A stretch of 53,653 nt of DNA from Bacteroidota bacterium (GTDB lineage: Bacteria; Bacteroidota; Ignavibacteria; UBA10030): assembly GCA_021813905.1 (NCBI GenBank), contig JAKAJH010000004.1:1-53653 (forward strand), in the 5' to 3' direction. The notes beneath the pieces are model-generated. The model saw only the letters and a program-made list of their open reading frames with translations. It searched no databases and was not told the DNA's origin. Positions 1-6,827 of the stretch are shown one piece after another (within the stretch, counting starts at the first letter, position 1; the number at the start of each line of letters is the position of its first letter). The translations under genes were made by a program, and so were the position numbers.

Positions 1-1
1 G

Positions 2-39
2 AAAAAAGTGGAAACGCACCGTTCCGCGTTTCCACTTTT
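2..39 (-). terminator. Rho-independent terminator of the permease operon
   Basis: A perfect 14-bp inverted repeat (4-17 with 26-39) encloses an 8-nt loop. Read on the minus strand the stem ends in six T residues; on the plus strand it ends in four. It lies about 170 nt beyond the stop of the minus-strand permease at 208 and could also serve a gene to the left of the window. The bases between 40 and 207 hold nothing I recognise. Confidence 0.75.
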
Positions 40-207
40 GCTGAGAAAATCGATGTTGAACGAATTATCGCAGCGGAAGCGCGGACTGACGCCAACGCCA
101 CCACCAAGCCTGCCGCATCGTGCGATATTGTTCGTGCGAAATCATACTGTAGAAGAGTACGAACTCTTCATGCAATTGTCAAGCGGTACCGCAAATTCTC
201 GGCGGGT

Positions 208-1680
208 TCATTTCGCTTCGGCGACCTTCGCCATGACAAAGCGACGCCACAGGAGGTACACCGGAATTCCCAGCAGCACAATCCCCAACCCCGGCCAGGT
301 GTACTGCGGTTTGAAGATCAACAGGTCGATGCAGATGCCGAGCGCCAGCACAACATACAGCACCGGAACGTACGGATATCCGATCGCGCGGTACGGCCGC
401 TCCGCATCGGGACGACGTCGCCGCAGAATGATGATCCCGGCCACCGTAAGCACATAGAAGATGAGCACCGCGAACATCACATAATCGAGCAGGTTGGAAT
501 ACGTTCCGGTGAGACACAGCAGACTGGCCCAGATTCCCTGCACGATGAGCGCGACACCCGGCACCGAACGCGCGTTGAGCGTGCCCACGTTCCGGAAGAA
601 GAATCCATCCCTCGCCATCGCGTACGTGACACGCGCGCCGGCAAGAATCAGACCGTTGTTGCACCCGAATGTGGAAATCATGATCAGCACCGCCATGAAC
701 ACGGCCGCCCCGTCACCAAAGATGGCGGAGGCCGCCGCGGTCCCCACACGGTCGCTGGCGGCAAACTGAATACCCCGGCCCGCGGCATCCGTCGCCTGCG
801 GATTGCCCGCCAACGGAAGGACCATCAGGTATCCCACGTTCGCCAGCAGATACAGCGTGATCACGAGACCGGTGCCCATCACGAGACTGAGCGGGATCGT
901 CCGTTTGGGATTGACGACTTCGCCCGCTGTGAAGGTGATATTGTTCCACGCATCGCTGGAGAACAGCGATCCCACCATCGCCGCGCCGAACATGCCCAGC
1001 AGCGCCAATCCGCCGAGCGGCATGAACGACACGGTGCCGTCCGGTTGCATCGACGCCTGCGCTGCGCTCCAGAGGTCGCCGAAATTGACGCGCATCGCGT
1101 CGGCGTTCCGGCCGAACAGAAACGCCACCACGATCAGTCCCAGCAGAGCCGCGGTCTTGGCAAAGGTGAAGGTGTTCTGGACAAGCTTCCCTTCCTGCAC
1201 ACCGCGCATGTTGACCGCAGTCAGTACGAGGATGCTCACAATGGCGAGGAGACGCGATCCGGTGAGCGTCACGCCGGCGACGGAGAACAGCACATGCTGC
1301 TCACCGAACCAGGGAATGAGTACCGCGGTAAACTTGGCGAACGCGACACCGACCGCTGCAATGGTGCCGGTTTGAATGACGAGGAAGAACGTCCATCCGT
1401 AGAGGAATCCGACAAGCGGGTTGTATGCTTCGCGGAGATAGACATACTGTCCACCTGCCTGCGGCATCATGCCGGCCAGTTCACCGTAGCTCAGGGCTCC
1501 AATGACGGTCATGACGCCGGTGACCGCCCAGACAAGGAGCAGATAGCCGGGCGAGCCAACCGATCGGGCGATGTCCGCGCTGACGATGAAGATGCCCGAC
1601 CCGATCATCGATCCCACGACGATCATGGTCGAATCGAGCAATCCGAGTGCGCGCTTAAATTCCCTGACGGGCTGATCCAT
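208..1680 (-). CDS. APC-superfamily amino acid permease (LAT/SteT-like)
   Basis: A 490-residue polytopic inner-membrane protein with about 12 hydrophobic segments. The N-terminal segment carries the APC signature GSMIGSGIF at about residues 23-31, where the unwound TM1 binds the amino acid backbone. The TM2-3 stretch with SYGELAGMMPQAGGQY is typical of the LAT branch, which includes the Bacillus serine/threonine exchanger SteT. Substrate cannot be read from the sequence; a neutral amino acid is likely. The ATG at 1680 lies 19 nt downstream of the stop of the second permease, so the two are probably co-transcribed. Length is normal for the family and no disruption is seen. Confidence 0.85.
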   Translation of the reverse strand: MDQPVREFKRALGLLDSTMIVVGSMIGSGIFIVSADIARSVGSPGYLLLVWAVTGVMTVIGALSYGELAGMMPQAGGQYVYLREAYNPLVGFLYGWTFFLVIQTGTIAAVGVAFAKFTAVLIPWFGEQHVLFSVAGVTLTGSRLLAIVSILVLTAVNMRGVQEGKLVQNTFTFAKTAALLGLIVVAFLFGRNADAMRVNFGDLWSAAQASMQPDGTVSFMPLGGLALLGMFGAAMVGSLFSSDAWNNITFTAGEVVNPKRTIPLSLVMGTGLVITLYLLANVGYLMVLPLAGNPQATDAAGRGIQFAASDRVGTAAASAIFGDGAAVFMAVLIMISTFGCNNGLILAGARVTYAMARDGFFFRNVGTLNARSVPGVALIVQGIWASLLCLTGTYSNLLDYVMFAVLIFYVLTVAGIIILRRRRPDAERPYRAIGYPYVPVLYVVLALGICIDLLIFKPQYTWPGLGIVLLGIPVYLLWRRFVMAKVAEAK

Positions 1681-1699
1681 GCGGGCGATCTTCGGGAGC

Positions 1700-3226
1700 T
1701 TAGTCGTTCGCCGGAGCGGTCGCCGCAGCCGCTTCCCGTGCCCGCATGCGCGCCAGGACCGAATGCTTCCGGCTGTAGAGGAAGTAGATGCTGAAGCCGA
1801 TCAGCAGCCAGACGATGAGCCGCCACCAGTTCTCCGCCGGCAACGAGAACATGAGGATAAGGCAGCAGATGATGCCCATGATGGGCACGAACGGCACCCA
1901 GGGAGCCCGGAACGGCCGCTCCGCCTCGGGGTGCTTTTTGCGCATGATCAGCACCGCCGCGCAAACGATGACAAAGGCCAGCAGCGTGCCGATGTTCGTC
2001 AGCTCCGCCAGGACCCGCAGCGGCAGGAACGTCGCCATGGTCCCGACGAACAATCCGGTCAGCATGGTGGATTTCCACGGGGTCCGGAACTTCGGGTGCA
2101 CGGCACCGAAGAAACTCTCCGGCACCATGCCGTCCCGCGCCATCGCCAGGAGTACGCGCGGCTGACTCAGCATCATCACCAGAAGCACAGAGGTGATACC
2201 GGTGATCGCACCGACATCGATAATCCGCTGCGCCCACGGCAATCCGCGCTGCGCGAACGCATTCGAGACCGGCGCATTGATGTCCAATTGGTCGTACCGC
2301 ACCATGCCGGTGAGGATCGCGGACACGGCGATATACAGCACGGTACAGATGATGAGCGACGCGATGATTCCGATCGGGACATCGCGTCGCGGGAGCCGGG
2401 CTTCCTCAGCGTGTGTCGAGACCGAGTCGAATCCGATGTACGCAAAGAAGATGATGGCCGCCCCGGCGAGCATCCCCAGCGGTGCGCCGTTGGCGCCCGT
2501 CTGTCCGAAAATCGTGTGGCCGAAGAAACTGATCCCCGTGTATCCGAACGGCGCAAAGGGCTGCCAGTTCTTCGGGTCGACCAGGAAGATACCTGCGACG
2601 ATCACGAAGAGCACGATCGCGAGCTTCACGATCACCATGCCCGCGTTGAAGGATGCACTCTCCTTGATCCCTTTGACCAGAATAGCGGTGATGATCGCCG
2701 TGATGAGAATCGCGGGAAGGTCAAAGTAGGTGCCGGTCACCAGGAACTTCCCCGTCTCCAGGTCGAAGTCGAACGGTGCCGTCGAAAAGGCATGCGGAAA
2801 ATTCCATCCGAAGCTTTTGATGAGATCCTGAAAGTGCGCGGACCAGCCGTGCGCAACCGTCGCCGATCCCACCGCGTATTCCAGCACGAGATCCCAGCCG
2901 ATGATCCACGCGAACAGCTCGCCCAGCGTTGCGTACGCGTAGGTGTACGCCGATCCCGCCACCGGGACCATCGACGCGAACTCCGCATAGCAGAGGGCCG
3001 CGAACACGCAGGCCAGTCCCGCCGCCGCGAACGAGAGCGTCAGCGCCGGACCCGCCTTGTCGTGGGCCGCGACGCCGGTCAGCACGAAGATACCGGTGCC
3101 GATGATGGCGCCGACGCCGAGGCTGGTCAAGGTGACCGGTCCCAGCACGCGACGGAGACGATTCTCACCTTTCATTTCTTCCAGGAGAAGTGCGAGGGGC
3201 TTTCGGGCGAAGAGGGGATTCGACAT
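1700..3226 (-). CDS. APC-superfamily amino acid permease (cationic amino acid transporter, YfnA-like)
   Basis: A 508-residue polytopic membrane protein. After a cytoplasmic N-terminus of about 28 residues comes TM1 with GVGAIIGTGIFVLTG (about 37-51), the substrate-binding APC motif. It is followed by CYAEFASMVPVAGSAYTY, characteristic of the CAT branch (bacterial YfnA/ApcT homologues of mammalian CAT transporters). About 12 to 14 membrane segments are visible. The start is supported by a strong AAGGAGGT ribosome binding site directly upstream and by a promoter-like sequence at 3269-3297. It is the first gene of a two-permease unit, and the pair probably imports amino acids. The specific substrate is not determinable. 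Confidence 0.87.
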   Translation of the reverse strand: MSNPLFARKPLALLLEEMKGENRLRRVLGPVTLTSLGVGAIIGTGIFVLTGVAAHDKAGPALTLSFAAAGLACVFAALCYAEFASMVPVAGSAYTYAYATLGELFAWIIGWDLVLEYAVGSATVAHGWSAHFQDLIKSFGWNFPHAFSTAPFDFDLETGKFLVTGTYFDLPAILITAIITAILVKGIKESASFNAGMVIVKLAIVLFVIVAGIFLVDPKNWQPFAPFGYTGISFFGHTIFGQTGANGAPLGMLAGAAIIFFAYIGFDSVSTHAEEARLPRRDVPIGIIASLIICTVLYIAVSAILTGMVRYDQLDINAPVSNAFAQRGLPWAQRIIDVGAITGITSVLLVMMLSQPRVLLAMARDGMVPESFFGAVHPKFRTPWKSTMLTGLFVGTMATFLPLRVLAELTNIGTLLAFVIVCAAVLIMRKKHPEAERPFRAPWVPFVPIMGIICCLILMFSLPAENWWRLIVWLLIGFSIYFLYSRKHSVLARMRAREAAAATAPAND

Positions 3227-3268
3227 AGACCTCCTTCATGAGCATGCGGATCGAACAGAAGCTCGCAG

Positions 3269-3297
3269 AACCTACAGAGTATTCTGTTGAGCCGCAA
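3269..3297 (-). promoter_or_regulatory. Putative promoter of the permease operon
   Basis: On the minus strand: TTGCGG, 17-nt spacer, TAGGTT. The predicted transcript start is about 36 nt before the ATG at 3226. The -10 follows the TAnnTT pattern seen at several other intergenic sites in this window. Confidence 0.5.
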
Positions 3298-3340
3298 CAA
3301 AAAATCGCGCGGGATGGGTGAATCGTGACGGAAGGAAGAG

Positions 3341-3366
3341 GAGGAGACGGACCGGTCCGCCTCCTT
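3341..3366. other. Near-perfect 26-bp inverted repeat after the mcm-mce unit
   Basis: The arms 3341-3353 and 3354-3366 match at 12 of 13 positions, with GGACCGGTCC at the centre. It lies 41 nt beyond the epimerase stop on the minus strand. It lacks a clear T tract, so it is either a weak terminator or a protein-binding site. Confidence 0.35.
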
Positions 3367-3406
3367 CGTTCTGCCAAGGATCGCCGCGGAACGCCGGTGG
3401 TGAGTT

Positions 3407-3817
3407 TCAGCCCTTCGCGTGATCGCACAGCTCGGTGAGAACGCCGTGCGTCGACTTCGGATGCAGAAAGGCGATGCGCAGGCCTTCGGCTCCCTGGCGC
3501 GGTTCTTCATCGATAAGCCGGATGCCTGTGCTCTTCGCCTGCTGAAGAGCCGGAGGAAGATCGGCGACCGCAAACGCAATGTGGTGGATCCCTTCCCCCC
3601 TCTTCTCGATGAACTTCGCGATCGGCCCCTCGGGGTCGGTGGATTCCAGCAATTCGATCTTCGTGGCGCCGACTCTGAAGAACGCCGTCTTCGCCTTCTG
3701 GTCCTTTACCTCTTCAACGCGATAGCATTTCAGCCCGTACGCAGATTCATACAGGGTGATCGCTTCATCCAGATTCCTGACGGCAATGCCGATATGTTCG
3801 ATGTGTGTCGGTGCCAT
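3407..3817 (-). CDS. mce: Methylmalonyl-CoA epimerase
   Basis: This 136-residue enzyme would interconvert (S)- and (R)-methylmalonyl-CoA, linking propionyl-CoA and succinyl-CoA metabolism. It has the vicinal-oxygen-chelate fold with two repeats. The first begins HIEHIGIAVRNLDEAI and the second centres on GIHHIAFAVADL. The metal ligands expected for the family are visible: His in the first HIGIAV strand, His in HHIAF, and Glu in LTELCDH near the C-terminus. I chose the ATG at 3817, which has AAAGAG at a proper distance; an ATG five codons upstream at 3832 has no ribosome binding site. It starts about 20 nt after the mutase stop, so the two genes form one unit. The length is standard. Confidence 0.92.
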   Translation of the reverse strand: MAPTHIEHIGIAVRNLDEAITLYESAYGLKCYRVEEVKDQKAKTAFFRVGATKIELLESTDPEGPIAKFIEKRGEGIHHIAFAVADLPPALQQAKSTGIRLIDEEPRQGAEGLRIAFLHPKSTHGVLTELCDHAKG

Positions 3818-3836
3818 ACGATGCTCTTTCATTCGG

Positions 3837-5519
3837 TTACAGCACGACGCGTTCCTGGTATTCCCCGAATACGGACCGCAGCGTATTCGTGATCTCGCCG
3901 ACGCTGGCATAGACGCGCACGGCGTCAAGGATGAACGGCATAAGATTTCCGGTGCCCGCAGCGGCGGATCGCAGAGCCGCAAGTTTCGCGGTGACGTCGG
4001 CCGCGGATCGCTGCGTCCGCACCTGAGCAACAGATGCCACCTGCGCGTCCTGGATCGTCCGATCCACCGTGAGCAGTTCCGGCGGCGCATCCTCCTCTGC
4101 CCGGAATGCGTTGACGCCCACCACGATGCGTCGGCCCGCTTCCACATCCTTCATGTACTCGTACGCCGATCGCTGGATCTCACTTTGCGGGTAGCCCGCC
4201 TCGATCGCGGCGATCATTCCGCCCATCTCGTCGATCCGGGTGATGTACTCCTCCGCCTCCCGCTCGATCCGGTCGGTGAGAGCTTCGACATAGTAGGATC
4301 CGGCCAGCGGATCGATCGTGCTGGTCACTCCGCTCTCGTGGGCCACGATCTGCTGCGTTCGCAAGGCCACGCGGACGGATGATTCGGTCGGCAATGCCAG
4401 CGCTTCATCACGCGAATTCGTGTGAAGACTCTGCGTGCCGCCCAGTACCGCCGCCAGGGCCTGAATGGTGACGCGCACGATGTTGTTGTCCACCTGCTGT
4501 GCGGTCAATGCCGAGCCGGCGGTCTGCGTATGGAAGCGCAGCATCATCGATTTCGGCTTCTTCGCCTTGAATCGTGCATTCATGATGCGCGCCCAGAGCC
4601 GCCGTGCCGCCCGATACTTTGCGACTTCCTCAAGCAGGTCATTGTGAGCATTGAAGAAGAACGAAAGCTGTCCGGCAAACTCGTCGATATCGAGTCCCGC
4701 CGTCAGCGCGGCCTGGACGTACGCGATTCCGTCCGCCAGAGTAAATCCAACCTCCTGGGCGGCGGTGGAGCCGGCTTCGCGGACGTGATAGCCGGAGATC
4801 GAGATCGTGTTCCATTTGGGCACTTCACGGGCGCAGTAGCGGAAGAGGTCCGTGATCAGCCGCATCGAGGGCTTGGGCGGGAAGATGTACGTCCCCCGGG
4901 CCATGTACTCTTTCAGGATGTCGTTCTGCACCGTCCCGCTGATCGCACTGCGGTCGACCTTCTGCTTCTCCGCCACAGCAATGTACATGGCGAGGAGAAT
5001 CGACGCCGGCGCATTGATCGTCATGGATGTGGAGACCTTGTCGAGCGGAATTCCCGAAAAAAGGGTTTCCATATCCGCCAGTGTGTCGATGGCCACGCCG
5101 ACCTTCCCGACTTCACCATCGGCCAGCGGGTCATCGCTGTCGTAGCCGATCTGCGTCGGCAGGTCGAACGCGACGGAGAGTCCGGTTTGCCCTTGAGTCA
5201 AGAGATAGCGATAGCGCTCGTTCGATTCGCGGGCGGTACCGAAGCCGGCATATTGGCGCATCGTCCAGAAGCGACCGCGATACATCGTGGGCTGGATCCC
5301 GCGCGTGAACGGGTACACACCCGGATACCCGAGGCGTTCGTCATACCGAGCCGGGTCCGCATCGAGCGGCGTGTAGAGCGGGCGAACCGGAGCGGACGAA
5401 AGCGTAGTGAATTCGGGAGCGCGTTCAGGAGACTTCGCGACGGTGGGTTGGTACACCTTCTCTTCCCAGTCCCGGAGTGACTCCCGGAGCGGGTCGCGGT
5501 CGTGATCACTCGTTTGCAT
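3837..5519 (-). CDS. Methylmalonyl-CoA mutase large (substrate-binding) subunit, without B12 domain
   Basis: A 560-residue TIM-barrel subunit of the adenosylcobalamin-dependent acyl-CoA mutase family. The entry motif [17 protein letters not shown] (about residues 72-88) and [10 protein letters not shown] are clear. The Tyr of TMY and the Arg of PPKPSMR match positions that, as I recall, distinguish methylmalonyl-CoA mutase (Tyr89/Arg207) from isobutyryl-CoA mutase (Phe/Gln). The protein ends at the barrel with no DxHxxG B12-binding domain, so a separate small subunit must exist outside the window. The ATG at 5519 has AAGGTG upstream; the longer reading to 5636 adds low-complexity residues and is rejected. 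It is followed by the epimerase and is divergent from a TetR regulator. Confidence 0.9.
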   Translation of the reverse strand: MQTSDHDRDPLRESLRDWEEKVYQPTVAKSPERAPEFTTLSSAPVRPLYTPLDADPARYDERLGYPGVYPFTRGIQPTMYRGRFWTMRQYAGFGTARESNERYRYLLTQGQTGLSVAFDLPTQIGYDSDDPLADGEVGKVGVAIDTLADMETLFSGIPLDKVSTSMTINAPASILLAMYIAVAEKQKVDRSAISGTVQNDILKEYMARGTYIFPPKPSMRLITDLFRYCAREVPKWNTISISGYHVREAGSTAAQEVGFTLADGIAYVQAALTAGLDIDEFAGQLSFFFNAHNDLLEEVAKYRAARRLWARIMNARFKAKKPKSMMLRFHTQTAGSALTAQQVDNNIVRVTIQALAAVLGGTQSLHTNSRDEALALPTESSVRVALRTQQIVAHESGVTSTIDPLAGSYYVEALTDRIEREAEEYITRIDEMGGMIAAIEAGYPQSEIQRSAYEYMKDVEAGRRIVVGVNAFRAEEDAPPELLTVDRTIQDAQVASVAQVRTQRSAADVTAKLAALRSAAAGTGNLMPFILDAVRVYASVGEITNTLRSVFGEYQERVVL

Positions 5520-5575
5520 GAGACACCTTCGAAGAAGCCGGGGTGCGGATCGGAGGAATGCTGTGCCGCATGGGG

Positions 5576-5604
5576 AGTATAGGGAATATTCGCAGCGGAT
5601 TCCA
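5576..5604 (-). promoter_or_regulatory. Possible promoter of the mcm-mce unit
   Basis: On the minus strand: TGGAAT, 17-nt spacer, TATACT, with the predicted start about 50 nt before the mutase ATG. The -10 is good and the -35 is weak. No copy of the TetR-site candidate at 5811-5824 is seen here. Confidence 0.35.
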
Positions 5605-5781
5605 GCACGAGGATCACCGGATCCCTGATCCTTCACGTTCGATCGTCACTCTGTGTTCCTTCTTTTGAGATTCACGCACCTCGGGGTGGCGGCGTCCTGA
5701 TGTCGGAAGATGCCGGCAGCATGAGATTATCCCACCCGCAGGACTTCTTCGCTCTCATTTTTGATCCGTCGCCGGCGCAGC

Positions 5782-5810
5782 TTGACTTTCCCGCAATCCC
5801 CCGTTATTAT
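5782..5810 (+). promoter_or_regulatory. Promoter of the TetR-family gene
   Basis: TTGACT at 5782-5787, a 17-nt spacer, and TATTAT at 5805-5810. This is the best sigma-70-type match in the window. The putative operator begins at the next base. Its position rules out the upstream TTG start at 5761 for the regulator. Confidence 0.65.
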
Positions 5811-5824
5811 TGAACCAAAGTTCA
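5811..5824. promoter_or_regulatory. Putative TetR operator (autoregulatory inverted repeat)
   Basis: TGAAC-CAAA-GTTCA, a perfect 5-bp dyad with a 4-nt spacer, abuts the -10 box and covers the predicted transcription start. It lies 14 nt before the regulator's GTG. This placement is typical of TetR-family self-repression. Confidence 0.55.
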
Positions 5825-5838
5825 TTATCGGAGCATCG

Positions 5839-6429
5839 GTGCGACGACGAGAAGGGAACAAAGAGCAGGCGATCCTGGATGCAGCGGTGAAGGTGTTCGC
5901 CCACAGCGGCTACCACAACGCAAAGATCACATCGATCGCCGAGGAGGCAGGCGTTGCGACCGGCAGTGTCTACTTGTACTACCCCGGCAAGGAAGCGATC
6001 ATCCTTGCAATCTTCGACCGGATCTGGAAGAGCCTGACCGACGGCATCGGTGCCACCGCCCGGCGAACCGATTTCACGCCGGAGCAGAAGCTCGAGCGTG
6101 TGATTGATCTCATGTTCGATCTGTTTATCGTCAATCCGTCGCTGGCCGCCGTCTTCGTGAATGAACAGGACCATCTGATTCAGGGACGGAAGGGCACGGT
6201 GTCGAGGCAATTCGATCAGTTCCTCGACCTCGCCGAAGTCATCATCCGGGAAGGCGTGCGCAAGAAGCAGTTCAATCCGCAGATCGACCTCAAGCTCTTC
6301 CGGCACTTCATCGTTGGCGGCATTCGCAGTCTGCTCCGCCAGTGGTCGGCTCAACCGTCCACATTTCCGCTGAACCGCATCCGGCAGAACATCAAGGCTT
6401 TTGTCAAGCACGGCGTTCTCATCCGGTGA
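5839..6429 (+). CDS. TetR/AcrR-family transcriptional regulator
   Basis: A 196-residue repressor-type protein. The N-terminal helix-turn-helix runs from about residue 10 to 55 and includes ITSIAEEAGVATGSVYLYY, the TetR recognition-helix signature. The C-terminal 140 residues are helical and form the ligand and dimer domain, which resembles the fatty-acid/acyl-CoA-responsive TetR proteins only in general terms. I chose GTG 5839 because GGAG lies 5 nt upstream and because the promoter and inverted repeat occupy the region of the longer frame. It is divergent from the methylmalonyl-CoA mutase gene. An acyl-CoA or propionate-related effector is an inference from that neighbourhood. Confidence 0.88.
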   Translation: MRRREGNKEQAILDAAVKVFAHSGYHNAKITSIAEEAGVATGSVYLYYPGKEAIILAIFDRIWKSLTDGIGATARRTDFTPEQKLERVIDLMFDLFIVNPSLAAVFVNEQDHLIQGRKGTVSRQFDQFLDLAEVIIREGVRKKQFNPQIDLKLFRHFIVGGIRSLLRQWSAQPSTFPLNRIRQNIKAFVKHGVLIR

Positions 6430-6827
6430 GTTGATCTTGCCGGGGCGCGCAGCCCACCGGTCATTCTGCCGCGACAGCGACGAACGCGGGGGGTTGTGCT
6501 CCTCACGCCGAGACCGGCGCGCCGAATCCTTCCGGTCAGCGGCGGGAACGGGCTCGGCCGGCAAGTGCGTCGTGACGGTCATCGACGGCCATGGCCGGAG
6601 ATCCGCAGAACGATCGCCGTCGATCCGCCAAATCCCTTGATTTTCAGCAAACATCGCCTCATCTTATGCACGCTGTCGCCAATCGTGGACGCCGGGACAG
6701 GAGCCCTGGTTGCATGCTCCGGCGCGGATACTTCCTCATCGCCGATCCCGTGCCGTCCCAATCCGGATCGAAATCGTTCAGTCAGCACTAATCTCATCAT
6801 CACTCACCACTTCCGCACAGGAGGAAC
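6430..6827 (+). other. 398-nt intergenic region before the pyrophosphatase
   Basis: No convincing gene, terminator or promoter is seen. The only clear element is AGGAGG directly before the pyrophosphatase ATG at 6828. A TTGATT at 6637 has no well-placed -10 partner. Confidence 0.4.

Noticed and set aside
8-664. Short frames at the left edge (8-457 plus, 179-664 minus)
   Set aside because: They overlap the terminator and the end of the first permease and show no protein-like composition.
1679-3241. 520-residue open frame antisense to the second permease
   Set aside because: It is Arg/His/Asp-rich without domains and mirrors a clear APC transporter; such frames are common opposite high-GC genes.
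5520-5636. N-terminal extension of the mutase subunit
   Set aside because: The added 39 residues are not part of the family and cover the likely promoter; ATG 5519 has a ribosome binding site.
5761-5838. TTG start for the TetR regulator
   Set aside because: The promoter and dyad lie inside this stretch, and GTG 5839 has GGAG at the correct distance.
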